From Cricetomys ansorgei (lineage: Eukaryota; Chordata; Mammalia; Rodentia; Nesomyidae), in contig JAMJFZ010000818.1 in the NCBI GenBank assembly GCA_026225945.1, forward strand, positions 6,499,501 through 6,563,500: DNA of 64,000 bases, read 5' to 3'. The notes beneath the pieces were generated by a model. The model made no database searches, was not told where the DNA came from, and was given only the letters and a program-made list of their open reading frames with translations. The translations under genes and the position numbers were made by a program. Positions 10,301-19,760 of the stretch are shown here, one piece after another (the stretch's first letter is position 1; every line of letters begins with the position of its first letter).

Positions 10301-11596
10301 GAGAACAGAAGAAGGCGGCAGGAGGAAGAGTGGAAAATGAAAATATAACCTAGTGCCGCAGGCTAAAATCCCAGGGATCCAGCGGCCGAGGCAGGAGGGT
10401 CATAAATTAAGGCTAGCCACAGCTACATAGCAAGACCCTATCTCAAAAGACAAACAAAAAATAGCTCAGGAGAAGAAAAATATTTGAGAGAAATCTGTCA
10501 GTGGGTTAAGCACTTGCTATACACGCCCGAGGACCCGAGTTCAGATCCCAGAACGATGAGGAGATGGGGGCGCAGACGCAGCATCAAACAACAGAGAGAC
10601 CGTGTCTCAGACAAGGTGAGAGGTGAGGCCCCCCACCCGAGGTTGTCCTTGGGCTTCCACATCTGCACCACAGTACACAAACGCCTGCACACCAAGAGGT
10701 AACGAAATGCAAGAAAAGAAACTAAGGTTGGGCACGGACTCTGAATCTCCTGAACTGATGTCTCTGGGAACCGTGGTGGAAGCTATGACCAGGGCAGGCA
10801 GGCATGTCACCTGTTCCAGAATCTTGTTCTTTTTTAAATCTCAAATCAGTAACCGATCACTCCCCACTCATCTATAGGAGCAGTAACATCGGGGCTCTGT
10901 GCCAAGGAGGAGCTGAGGGAGACCCCTGCACTTGAACCCGCCCCCTCCTCACCACCCTCGGTCTCCCGGTCCACCCAAGGTGACCACTGGGACTGCCCAT
11001 CCCCATCCGGTCGGGAGGCTGTGCCTCAGTCCAGTGTGAAGGATGAGACATGCTTGGATGCATGTGAAGACAGGAGCAGAAGCGCAGGAAGTGCTCAGCC
11101 GTCTCTGGGTACGTCCCCTCCGTTCAGTCGGTGACCCCTCGGTTCTGATTCCCTTTGCGTGTTTCTGTCCAGGCTGGCCTCAGACTCACTGTATGGCCTA
11201 GGCTAGCCTCCAATTTGTGACCCTCCTCCTCCACCAGGCCGGCAGGTGTTTTCATGCCGGCGGCTGCCAGGCTGAAGGGTAGGAGCGACAGAGGCTCTGT
11301 GGTGGCGTGCAGTGGGCTCTGCAGACGGCACCCTGGCACCCTGGCTGTGTGGGCGGGGCTTCAGGCTCGCATGCCCGGAATTGCTGATGCCAGGCGTACT
11401 GCTCGCAGCCTTCTCTATGCCCTGCGCCCGACTCCACGTGGCTGACCTCCCTCTCTGATTCATTTCAGTGGAGTCCTCTCCCGTAGGGCTGCAGCCCGTG
11501 TCACCACCACTTGTGGAGGACGTCTGCTCCGATGACTCCGATGACATTATCTTTTCGCCGTTTCTGCCCAGAAAGAAAAGCCCCTCCCCATTCTAG
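1186..11596 (+). CDS. IQCE: IQ motif-containing protein E, C-terminal 339 residues (8 exons)
   Basis: Coding exons are 1186-1389, 2637-2660, 5607-5726, 6043-6170, 6869-6969, 8424-8507, 10878-11108 and 11469-11596. All have GT-AG borders, and together they give 1020 nt, which is 340 codons including the TAG. Three IQ calmodulin-binding motifs are visible: a weak one at fragment residues 55-68 (IRILQAQWKAHRNK), then 77-94 (AATVLQAAFRGHLTRSRL) and 141-158 (AITVIQSILRGYLAQARF). They are followed by a low-complexity Ser/Pro/Glu tail and an acidic end (SDDSDDIIFSPFLP) that matches the IQCE C terminus as I know it. Known of the family: IQCE works with EFCAB7 to hold the EVC-EVC2 complex at the base of the primary cilium, supporting Hedgehog signalling. 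The N-terminal coiled-coil part lies upstream of the window. The identification rests on recognised motifs, exon structure and the TTYH3/LFNG neighbourhood. Confidence 0.93.
1540..1625 (+). repeat. B1-like SINE fragment
   Basis: The stretch from gtgcctgtgatcccc to gagaccctctctaaac follows the B1 body and 3' end (aggtcagcctgagccacatg). It is degenerate and short. Confidence 0.5.
2637..2660 (+). CDS. IQCE: IQCE 24-nt microexon (KRKAALDE)
   Basis: Acceptor cttatttcag, donor gaggtaagc. It is eight codons and in phase 0 on both sides, so skipping it would leave the frame intact. It joins the first IQ-like motif to the strong IQ motif in the next exon. The residues agree with the corresponding basic/acidic linker in IQCE. 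Confidence 0.88.
2850..3056 (-). repeat. B4-type SINE
   Basis: Minus-strand head ggctggagcgatggctcag, followed by a B1-like body (cctatagccccagcaca on the minus strand). It lies in the intron after the microexon. Confidence 0.6.
3455..4012 (-). repeat. Array A: 52-bp tandem array from ID-type SINE half (about 10 units)
   Basis: Starts of ctgggg recur at 3511, 3563, 3615 and 3667 and onward at 52-bp steps to about 3980. On the minus strand each unit reads gtggctcagtggtagagc, then a variable cacctgcctagaatccccc and agtgagggg. This is the tRNA-like A-box half of an ID element without the B box. The left end (3440-3490) continues into a degenerate ID 3' half (catgaaggaggacccag on minus). It is inverted relative to array B. 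Confidence 0.93.
4475..5140 (+). repeat. Array B: 52-bp tandem array (12 units) capped by a complete ID-like SINE
   Basis: Units begin at about 4478, 4530, 4582, 4633, 4686, 4738, 4790, 4843, 4893, 4946, 4998 and 5050. Early units carry gtggctcagtgg and later ones gtggcttaatgg, so two variants are grouped in blocks. The last unit runs on through gcatgcatgaggccttgggt and ttccgtc (B-box region) to an A-rich tail near 5120-5135, giving one whole ID-like element at the 3' end. Confidence 0.93.
5210..5340 (+). repeat. B1-type SINE
   Basis: Carries cacctgtaatcccagcact, caggaggcagaagcagga and a final A-rich stretch. The middle is diverged. Confidence 0.75.
5607..5726 (+). CDS. IQCE: IQCE coding exon with strong IQ motif (40 codons)
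   Basis: Acceptor ctttcctgccag, donor cagccaggtaacc. It opens with AATVLQAAFRGHLTRSRL, a canonical IQ motif (LQ, RG, R), followed by a Ser/Pro-rich linker. A second AG four bases downstream (gccag-gcag) would break the frame, so 5607 is chosen. Confidence 0.93.
6043..6170 (+). CDS. IQCE: IQCE coding exon with second strong IQ motif
   Basis: Acceptor ttgtcattag, donor catgtgagtg. It has 128 nt, entering in phase 0 and leaving two bases of a split codon. It encodes a Pro/Ser linker and AITVIQSILRGYLAQARF. A second AG six bases downstream (start 6049) is in frame and would drop the dipeptide PQ. Confidence 0.92.
6470..6660 (+). repeat. B1-like SINE with extra 3' segments
   Basis: cacctgtaatcccagcgctc, gaggctgcagcaggaggatc and gagatcagcctcagctacat are B1/PB1-like. 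They are followed by two further diverged copies of the gcctagcctgagctacatag segment. Confidence 0.65.
6869..6969 (+). CDS. IQCE: IQCE coding exon (Ser-rich linker)
   Basis: Acceptor tctgtcttccag, donor cctggtaattg. Its 101 nt close the codon split at 6170 (ATT) and leave one base (G). It encodes a Cys/Ser/Thr/Pro linker after the IQ motifs with no domain I recognise. The call rests on splice sites and frame continuity into both neighbouring exons. Confidence 0.8.
7345..7412 (+). repeat. ID-type SINE
   Basis: gggtgtagcttagcggtagc followed by gtgtgaggtcctagttctat resembles the A box and B box of an ID element. It sits directly upstream of a B1. Confidence 0.55.
7413..7575 (+). repeat. B1 SINE, near full length
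   Basis: gccaggtggtggtggtggcg, cctttaatcccagcacttgg, gagttcgaggccagcctggt and gagaaaccctgtctcc appear in order with an A-rich tail. It is little diverged from the young B1 consensus. Confidence 0.93.
7627..7960 (+). repeat. B4-type SINE, diverged
   Basis: tRNA-like head (aggaatagctcagttgagaa), then a B1-like middle (gcttgtaatgccagcactgg), then a long tail ending in an acacatgcaca-rich run. Confidence 0.55.
8424..8507 (+). CDS. IQCE: IQCE coding exon (acidic linker)
   Basis: Acceptor gggtccttcag, donor gcacaggtaaatg. Its 84 nt open on the single G left by the previous exon and leave one G. It encodes a Glu/Asp-rich stretch (KDSEESGGEAAEDEDKAVEP). Frame continuity on both sides supports it. 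Confidence 0.82.
8655..9030 (-). repeat. Array C: 52-bp ID-half array (about 5 units)
   Basis: It has the same unit as arrays A and B, on the minus strand. The left end (8660-8720) reads on minus as cagcagagcacttctctagc then catgtgtaaggccctgggtt, a complete ID element with B box. The array therefore again extends 5' of one whole element. Right-hand units are degenerate (8930-9020). Confidence 0.88.
9600..9862. repeat. B1-type SINE (-) followed by B1-like SINE (+)
   Basis: 9600-9715 reads as B1 on minus (gagactggacctcactctgt, ccaagtgctggggtttacag). 9725-9862 is a diverged B1-like copy on plus ending in gattctgtctcaaaaaagga. Confidence 0.65.
9867..10075 (+). repeat. B2-type SINE (+)
   Basis: ggggctggagagctgtctca, ctagctgctcttgctgagac and a tail ending cataaaatgaagc follow the B2 layout. 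It faces the minus-strand B2 beside it. Confidence 0.85.
10079..10240 (-). repeat. B2-type SINE (-)
   Basis: On minus it reads ggggctggagagatttctca then gagcactggctgctcttcca, with gagttcaattctcagcacgc further on. It is a standard B2, inverted against 9867-10075. Confidence 0.87.
10340..10700 (+). repeat. B1-like SINE then B4/B2-like SINE
   Basis: 10340-10460 has a degenerate B1 (taaggctagccacagctaca, aagaccctatctcaaa). 10480-10700 has a tRNA-like head (ctgtcagtgggttaagcact) and gacccgagttcagatccc. Confidence 0.55.
10878..11108 (+). CDS. IQCE: IQCE coding exon (77-codon tail segment)
   Basis: Acceptor ctcatctatag, donor ctctgggtacgt. Its 231 nt enter and leave with one base of a split Gly codon. 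It encodes a low-complexity Ser/Pro/Glu region without a recognised domain, with CLDACEDRSRSAGSAQPSL near the end. It stays open in the IQCE frame throughout. Confidence 0.85.
11469..11596 (+). CDS. IQCE: IQCE last coding exon
   Basis: Acceptor ctgattcatttcag. It encodes VESSPVGLQPVSPPLVEDV, then CSDDSDDIIFSPFLPRKKS and PSPF, ending at TAG 11594-11596. The SDDSDDI block is the characteristic IQCE C-terminal signature. Confidence 0.95.
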
Positions 11597-12904
11597 GACC
11601 CCAGTCATTGCCTCCAGGTGAGGTGGCTGTGGGGACAGGTTAGAGGACTCACTAACTGAACCTTGCTAGGGAAAGAGCCCTGCCTCGGGAACACCTCGGC
11701 CATCGGTTTTCTTACGTGTCGTGCCTGTGCCTTTGAGGGACCCTGGTGGCTCTATGCTGCTCTCTGGGGAGGGCGGGTGGCCGCCTCCCACTACCATCTC
11801 TGGCTGCAGCCCATGTGTTTCTGGTGCTCACAGATACGTGCACCCCAAATCAGGGCAGCGGGGTGTCCCGCAAAGATGAGAACTCTTGCAAAGCCTACCA
11901 CCTGCCCTTGACCTTGGTACTGTCAAGCTGCCAGAGAGGCACAGCCTTCCTCCTGCTGTGCTTCCCAGTGCCTTGTAGGTGACACAGCTAAGTCTCCTGC
12001 CCCCACAGTCAAAAGCAGTCACATCAAAGCCAGCAAGAAGCTATGGACGTCAGGGACCCCGACCCAGTCCCTGTCCCATGAGCTCCTTGTTCCCCTTTCT
12101 CTTATCCCCGCCACCTCCGTCCCTCTGGGAGGATGAACTCTCGGAAAGGAGTACGGGGCAGTGTCACACGGAGTAGCCCAGCTGCTACTGAGAGGCAGCC
12201 AAAGGACAGATTCCACAGGTCACCCAGAGACAGGTGGGGCACAGGGCCAGGAGGCAGCCCGTCATCCCAGAAGAGATGAGTTTCGGGGAAGGACAAACTC
12301 CAATAATGGACCCAGGGACAGCCCTGTCATCTGAGTTTGCAGAGGCACCTGCAGGCCACCATTCAGCAGCCAGCAGCTGGAAGTGTTGGTCCCTTGTCTG
12401 TGACATAAGCCACCATTCGTGGGTGAAAATGAGGGGCTTTGGGCTTTGACAGGGTTTCTAGGGATATCCAGGCTCCACGTATCCAAAGGTCAGGCTCCAT
12501 GTGTGCAAGGTCTGCTGCCCAAGCCCCGTCCCCCTTCCAGGGTTCTTGTGGGACTGGCTGCTGCCGGTAGTCCCAGTAGGTCACTGGGGATGGGGACTTA
12601 CGGCTCCATGGGACTGGTTTTGTCTTGGGAAAAACCTAATGCTAGAAGGTTCCTTCTTGGACTAGACCAGTGGGGACTTGAAGAGGATTGTTCTTAGGGA
12701 TTGTCTAGTTCCTGGCACCCTTCTCCACAAAACAGCTGCCTGGTGCTGCACGCCCCAGGCTGGGCATTCGCACCTTGGGAAGCGATCTGGGCTTTGGCTA
12801 TCAGAGACCAGGAAGAGGGAGCCCGGCTCTGACCACCTGCCCTGGGGAGGGTAAACGTCCCTAATACTGTGATGGGACCAGGTACAGCTGCCTAGCCCTT
12901 TTCT

Positions 12905-12916
12905 CCACCAGGGGGC
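12905..12916 (+). promoter_or_regulatory. CTCF-like motif
   Basis: ccaccagggggc matches the CTCF core (CCASYAGRKGGC) at every position. It lies inside the likely IQCE 3' UTR. Binding cannot be judged from sequence. Confidence 0.5.
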
Positions 12917-13500
12917 AAAAAAAACCCCAACTCAGCCAAGACCTCAGGCGGCTTAATATTTCGTGCATTTGGCCTGCAGGCTGCCAAGTTAGTTTTCTTC
13001 CATGGTACACTGATGGTGATTTTACCAACATGGCAGCCGGCCGGAGCCCTCTATAGATCTGCCTCCCTGCTACAACTTGGGTTGTGGTTGATTGCCACCA
13101 CTTGAAGCTTCAGACCCACCCACCAAGGCACAAGAATGTGGCTCTAGGTGGCCCTCGTGTGCCTGTGCCTTCTGGGGCCAGGGGTTCTTATAGGGCCGCT
13201 CTGTCCCTTCATTTAACGGCAGCCATTTGTGCATTGAGTGTTCTGAGAGTGGGAAGTCAGGAGTTCTGGGTTGTGAAGAGGGGTCTTCACCTCCGGCTGC
13301 CCCCACTTCAGGAAAAGGGGCCATGCAAGACAGCACCCCAGCCACAGGGCAGAGTCCGTATGTCTGAGGCCAACCTATGCACCCAGCCTGGCCGGTGGGC
13401 AGTGAGGTCCAAATCAGCCCCTGCACTTGAGCTTTCTAAGAACACGCCCCTGAAAACGGGAAGGCTATAACCCCTTGTCCTTTGGTGCAGCAGCTAATCT

Positions 13501-13506
13501 ATTAAA
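13501..13506 (+). terminator. IQCE: Candidate IQCE poly(A) signal ATTAAA
   Basis: ATTAAA about 1.9 kb after the stop, with a GT-rich element about 60 bases downstream. It is the first poly(A)-type hexamer found after the stop. Confidence 0.55.
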
Positions 13507-13530
13507 GGTGAATACCCCATCTTGAAGCTA

Positions 13531-15590
13531 CCTCAGTAAATGATGGTGCCTCAAGCCTCTCTGTCTCTGACTGGTGTCCTGTGTCCTGTGCTCTCTACCC
13601 CCGGCCCCTTTGCTAGCACAGACTGCCCTTGGCTCATCTGAAGAGGAGAAAGCACCTTTGGCTGGGGTGGGGTTTGGAGTGGGGGATGTCTAGGGGACAC
13701 TGAGGACGGTGAGCACCGTCTGATTTCTTAGTGCATATGGGAGCTGGAAGTCCTGCCATTCAGTTCAGCTTTGAACTTTCCTTGTACCCGGCTTGGTTTT
13801 GGAGATGCAAGTCTCCCAACACCTGGCTAGCTAGCTCTAGGGCCACTGGCAAAGCCAAAACTACAGAGGCTGTAAGTGGGTGAGGTGTAGGCCAATTGCC
13901 AGGGGCTGTGGTCAGATAAGATATGGGGGGAGGAGCAAAGGTTGTGGGCTGGGCCAAGCCTCCTGGGAGTAGGATTGGTCCAGGACCCGGCCAGCTGTGG
14001 TCTGTGGACTCTAAGTAGGGCATAGGGAACAGCATAATTCATCTCCACTAGTAGTGGAGGCCTTTCCAGAAGGAGAGGACCTCAGACCTCAGCGTTCAGG
14101 ACCAAGGCAGGCGCAGGTATGTGCACGTGAGATGGGTAAGTGACGTAACTGTGCCCTGATTTCCGCTGCAACACCTCCACACCACCCTGAGCTTAAAGAG
14201 CAGCAGCGAGACTTCTGCGGAGGCTGGTAGGTAGCCCAGCTTTGAAAGAACCCATGCTTTCTTCACAATCCACTCTTTGAGCAAGCACTAACGTGAAATG
14301 CCGGAACATGACTACTCCATGGACAGCAACCAGCCTGCAGCCCATACTGCTGCAGCTGACCTGTGTTGAAGGTGCCACTCCCACCAAGGAGGTGCTGGCT
14401 GGGAGGCCTTGGGCATCTCTGGAGAGTGCACCGGAAGCCAGCTGGGCTTGGGACACCGCGCTTGCAGGGACCCTACCGGATGCTGTTCCTCTTAGCTATG
14501 ACTGGGGGAAGAGGACACCGTAGGCTCAATGGCCAAGGACAGACTGGAGTCACCCTCCTGAAGACGCCATCCCAGCGAGAAAGCAGGATCCAGGAAACCC
14601 CACAGCCCCCTCACTGCCCTTGGTTCACCTCCGCCCACCAGATGCAGCTGAGGAGGAAGTAGAGAGAGGGGGCTGGTACAAGCCAGGCTTCCCCAAAGTA
14701 GCAAGTCAGGCAGAAGTGAGCCGGAGTGTGGGCGGGAACAAACCTGTGGTGAATCCGAACTCCACAGTGAGCTTGTGTATGGTGCTGGGGGTGGAGGCCG
14801 GGTCTTTGTGTGTGCCCAGGAAGTGCTCTACCACTGAGCCACACCTCCAACCCCTGCACTGCATCTTAATGTCATGTTATCACTGGCACGGAGCACTGAG
14901 AGGGGGCTGGCTCTGAAGCCACCAGGCGGCCTCAGTCCATCTGAGCCTCCTGATGGTGAACAGAACTAAATTGCCAAGGCCCTGTGCCTGGTGTTTATAT
15001 AAAGTCCCATTGTACAGTGGGAGCTTTTGTGGGTGCATTCATTTCAGCACCAAGGAAGGACTGTGGCTGAACGACCCTCCCTGACTGCAGGTGCCGGCTG
15101 TATTCTGTCTGATAAATGTCTATTTTTGTCTCCTGATGAGGGAAAGAGGACTGTTGACTTCAGTCTCACAGACCCGGAACCCTCTTTGTGAAGAGACCAA
15201 CCATTAGAAAAAAGAACGAGATAACAGCAGAGCAGATGTCTTTAAAGCTATAAATATCTTCCCCTGGAAAGCACTCTTAACCTTTGAGATCTAAATAAAA
15301 ATTCCATTATATCCTGGTCAAACTAATTGCAAAATTCCTCCATGGAGGGGTAAGCAGTGTTCGCTTCTGAGTGGCTCAGAAGCTCTGAGGACCAGAGACT
15401 TAGCAAACACAGCTGACCCGGACCCAGGCTGGCCCCTGAGGCTCCTACCTCCCCAGGTTCACGGAGGGCCTGAAAACAGCAGGCCATGGCTGGGCAGGCT
15501 CACTGTCAAAGAGAGAAATTGCATCTAGAGGCTGGGGAATGAAACTTGTCAAAACAGCTCAGGACAGTTGGGAGAGGATCCCTTGGTCTT
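13531..15590. other. Intergenic, mostly single-copy
   Basis: No gene is supportable here. An ID-type SINE lies on minus at about 14790-14860 (aagtgctctaccactgagcc). An AT-rich, repeat-free block at 15100-15345 contains taatt and ctataaatat motifs. Confidence 0.6.
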
Positions 15591-15594
15591 TTGG

Positions 15595-16715
15595 GTCTTG
15601 ATCTTTTTTTTCCTTTTATACAGGGTCTCACTGTGTAGCGCCTGCATGGTGTGGGGCTAAAGGCATGCACAACCACACCAATTTTTTTTTTTTCAAAGCT
15701 GTAGTTTAGGGCCAGCAAGATGGCTCGGTAGATGAAGGCTCTTGGTGCCGAGCCTGACGGCCGGAGTTCAATCTCCAGGACCCACGTAGTGGAAGAGAGA
15801 AGCAGCTCCCACAAGTTTTCCTAGTGCATGTGTGTGTGCACATATACACAAAAATTATGAGAAAGTTTAAATTTTTTTGTATGTATGTGATTTTTCATGT
15901 GTGTGTGTATGTGTATGTGTAGCCCAGAGGTCAATGTCCAGTGTAGCAGTTGCTCTCCAGCTTTTTTTTTTTTTTAAAGATTTAAGTGCTTGAGTGTTTT
16001 GCCTACATGTATGTCTTTGCACATGGTACCCTTGGAGACTGGAAGAGGGCTTCGGATCCCATGGAACTGGAGTTACACTCAATTGTGAGTCGCCATGTGG
16101 ATGCTGGGAATTGAACCTGAGTCCTCTGCAAGAACAAGTGCCCCCCCTCCCTTTTGAGTCAGGGTCTTTCATTGACCTGGACCTCATTGATTCAGCTAAG
16201 CTGGCTGGCTAACTCCAGGAATCAGTCTGTCTCTGCCTCCCACACTGGGGTTACGGATATGTGCTGCCTCCCCACAACACACGCTGACAATCTGAACTCA
16301 GTCCTCATGCATGGCAAGCATTTACCTCCGAGCCATCTCCCAGTCCTTTTAAAATATATATATATATAGCATGTGTATGTACATTCACGTGTGCGTGTGC
16401 CACAGCACGCTATAGAGACAGGAGGAACGTTTTTGCAGGGATCACTTCTCTCCTGCTGCGTCGGTACCAGGGAACTAAACTCAGGTCATCGGGCTTGGTA
16501 GCAAAGGCCTTACCCACTGAGCCATCTATCACTCCCTCCCCAGCTCTTTAAGAAAAAAAAAAATTAAAAATCAAGGCATAATCTGAATAAGTCACCCAGG
16601 CTGGCCTTGAACTCAGCCTGTAGTTAGACACACCTTGAATGTGGGGGGGCCTCTTGCCTGGACCTCCCAAGGAGCTAGGAATATAAGCCTGTACCACTGG
16701 GTCTAGCTATACATG
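15595..16715. repeat. SINE cluster (B1 -, B2 +, B2 -, B4 -, B4 -, B1 -)
   Basis: In order: B1 fragment on minus 15595-15690; B2-like on plus 15700-15850 (gccagcaagatggctcggta); B2 on minus 15960-16140 (gaattgaacctgagtcctct); B4-like on minus 16155-16345; B4/RSINE-like on minus 16350-16540 (cccactgagccatctatcac); B1 on minus 16580-16710. Boundaries are approximate. Confidence 0.7.
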
Positions 16716-17799
16716 CCTTCTTAAAGCCTAGCGAGACTCTCTCCAGTGCCTGACCAGGACAGTTTTAAATGCGCCATTACCCCAAGTCCTCAGGGAACAG
16801 GGAAAAAAACACAATCCCCTGTCCTTTTGGCATCACTGTCCGGTTTAGAGCAGGAAAGGCAGGATGGGAACAGTCTGGCCTGTCAGCACAGGCACCCACT
16901 AATGGTCTCTGGCTAGAGAGCCTTCCCATGGGCTCCCTCAAGCTGGACCCACTTACAGCTGGAGGGACAGCCCCATTAGACAGTGCCTGCCTGAGGACCC
17001 TGGAAGAGGTTTCCATGGTGCCTGGGCTCTCGGTGAATAAGAAAAAGGGGTGCCCCTGAGCTACTCGTTAATTAAGCCCAGAACAGCCAGGACTCAAAGA
17101 ACAGGCCAGTGTGTGCCAGGGCTCCTGGGGGGGGGGCATTCATGGGACCCAGCCTGGGGCTTTCTTCCTCTCAGCACCTCTCTTTCCAGGCCAGCTTCTA
17201 AGAGATGAAAGCGGAGAGGCGTGGGAGGGAGGGGGACACCGCTGACATAATACATGAGAAAGGGCTGCTCCCGGCCAGTGCCAACCCCCCCCCCCGCCCC
17301 CTCCCTTGGCAGGTCTGCTGCTTCCCTTGGGCAGGGCTGGCTGAGGAGCCAGGGCTGACCCACCTGAAACCCTTCTGCCCCTCTGACTCCTGCATTTTCC
17401 TCTACCCCTTCTTTCCTCTGTTAAATGAAGTATTCTCAGATTCTGTCCCCAACACCTGCTGCTCTGGATACCAGTGAGCCTTCAGCACACACAGTACTCC
17501 AACGTAGCTTGTCCTAGGCCCCAACCCTGCTGCTCCTTGTCCTGTGAATGGCGTCCCAAGCCACACTGTGGTCCCCAGCATAGGTGAACCTGAGGTCACC
17601 CACTTTTCTCTACCTCCAAATCACTCCCACAACTGTCAGGTCCTGTGGGACTACCCCGTCTGCAGCCCTCAACCATGCTGCCACAGAAGCACCTAAAGAG
17701 GAAACTCAAGCAGCTCTCCTCACAGGGCTCCAGGGCAAAACAATGTTCACACATACAAGCCATGTGTAGCACACAGGCATGCACAAATGTGTAACCCTA

Positions 17800-18560
17800 C
17801 AGGTGAATATACACACGCGCGCACACAGAAATGCATGTATGCGCACAGATGGGCACATGGTTACAAAACCATAGTGTACTTACAAGCATACACATGCACA
17901 GATACATGCACAATAATGTAAGCACACGTACATACCAAAACATACGCCGAGTGAGAAGATGTCTCAGTGGATTAAGTGCTTGCAAGCAAGCAGGAGTACC
18001 TGAGTTCAAGTCATAGAATGTACACACACATGTGCACACGCACGCGTGCACACACACAACTAGCCAGGCATAGTGACTCATGCCTTTAATTCCAGCACTC
18101 GGAAAGCAGAGGAAGGCAATCTCTGTGATTTCTAGCCCAGCCTGCCTGGTCTACATAGTTCCAGGCTAGCCAGGGCTATATAGACCCTGTCTCCAAAAAC
18201 GAAAAAACAGCAAGCCTGATCTTCAGAGTGAGTTCCAGGACAGCCAGAGTTACGACAGAGAAACCCTGTCTCGGCAAACAAACAAACAAAACAAGGTGGA
18301 TGTTGGAGCTGACCTCTGGCTTCCACATGCACACACACACACACACGTGCACACGTGCACACACGTACACAAGCTCATATAACTGGGGTTCCTTACATTT
18401 TTTAAAAAAACAAGACCACAGAAAAGCCAGATATGGTGGCTATACCATAAGCCCAACACCTAGAAGACTAAGGCAGGAGGATCAAGAATTACAGCTTGGC
18501 TGCTTGAGGAGAGTTTTCTTCGGGGATGTGGCCTCTAGTAGGCTGACCTTGCTCCAGTGA
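17800..18560 (+). repeat. CA-rich tract, tRNA-headed SINE and tandem B1 copies
   Basis: 17800-17945 is rich in acacatgcac-type repeats. 17948-18055 has a tRNA-like head (gaagatgtctcagtggatta). 18058-18205 is a B1 and 18213-18292 a second partial B1 ending gagaaaccctgtctcggc. 18325-18370 is (CA)n. 18420-18560 is a diverged B1-like copy. Confidence 0.7.
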
Positions 18561-18779
18561 CGGCTCCACATGCATGTGCACATGGGCAGCCATAACTGGT
18601 CTTGGTGGGTTGGAACCAAAAACAGGTTAAAATTTGAAGAGAACCTGGTTAGGGGGTCTGGGAGTTGGAAGTGGGGGATGGGGGTTGGATACGATCAAAA
18701 TACATGGTGTATGTGTATCACATTCTCAAAGAATAAAAATTACAGCCTGAACTACATAGCAAGACCCTGTCTCAGAAAA

Positions 18780-18792
18780 AGAAAGGAAGGAA

Positions 18793-18830
<38 letters not shown>
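18780..18830 (+). repeat. (GA)n / GGAA simple repeat
   Basis: A pure GA run of about 35 bases lies inside a purine-only block. It follows the end of a B1-like sequence (aagaccctgtctcagaaaaa). Confidence 0.9.
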
Positions 18831-18831
<1 letters not shown>

Positions 18832-19213
18832 GCAAACCAAATCCTCCAGTTAAGGTATACTGTCATCAGGACCTTCCCTCCCAGGCCCATGTCCAGCTGC
18901 CCAACCCGAGGGTTGCCTGTGGAGGTATCTGTGGCTTTCTGTTCACAACCCACAACATAACCGCTAGCTGCAAGTTTCAAGTGGCTTTTAAAGCCTGGTA
19001 CACAATCATATCCAGTCCTGGCAAACGAGAGGCTCTGCCCCCTGAACTGTGCTGAAGTCTGAGTTCACTGCCACGTTTCCCTGCTGTTAGCTGACTCTGC
19101 TGACACATCTGTAAGCCCTGCCTCCAGTCTCTGCTCCTCTGCCTTTCCAAGATGCTGTGTGCGTGAGAGAAGCAGCTTGCTAACCGCTGTATGCTCTGGG
19201 ACACATTGAAAGG

Positions 19214-19365
19214 ACTGGAGAGATGGCTCGGTGGTTAAGAGCACTGGCTGCTCTTCCAGAGGACCTGGGTGCAATTCCCAGCATGCCCTCTGCAGGCACC
19301 AGGCATGCATGTAGCACAGACATACATGCACATGAAACATACATAGAAATAAATTAAGTTTGAAA
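19214..19365 (+). repeat. B2 SINE
   Basis: ggactggagagatggctcgg, ggttaagagcactggctgct and cttccagaggacctgggtgc appear in order, followed by an A-rich tail with aaataaatt. Confidence 0.92.
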
Positions 19366-19429
19366 TAATTACTGTTGGTATTTCCTGCATATCATTATAG
19401 ACACGTCTTCACTGATATACGGGTGCATG

Positions 19430-19760
19430 GAAGAGGGACGGCTAGATGGGCAATTGGGTAGAAGGTTAAATGGTTGGGTGGGTGTCTAGCTGTGTGGGGA
19501 GATGTATGTATGTATGCATGAATGGATAGAGATGGATGAAGGTTGGGCATATGGAGAGAAGGATGGATGGATGGATGGATGGATGGATGGATGGATGGAG
19601 GGAAGGATGCATGGATGGATAACAAATTGGCTAACGGACAGGATGTATGAGTGGATAGGTAGATGCAGAGACGGGTGATGGATGGGCCTGTGGCGGGGTG
19701 CGTGCACAGGTAGGTGGATAGGCTGGTAGCTGAATGGATGGAGAGGCGGATGAGTAGACA
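19430..19760 (+). repeat. Degenerate (GGAT)n tetranucleotide tract
   Basis: A pure run at about 19560-19600 (ggatggatggatggatgg) is flanked by diverged gatgg/tggat copies for about 300 bp. Long open frames here in several frames come from the repeat and are not genes. Confidence 0.9.

Larger units (their letters stand above)
11597..13530 (+). other. IQCE: IQCE 3' UTR (probable)
   Basis: This is single-copy sequence with no SINE. No AATAAA was seen before an ATTAAA at 13501-13506, which is followed by a GT-rich stretch (ggtgtcctgtgtcctgtg) near 13570. A consensus donor at 11618 and acceptor ending at 12008 make a 3' UTR intron possible. Confidence 0.65.
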
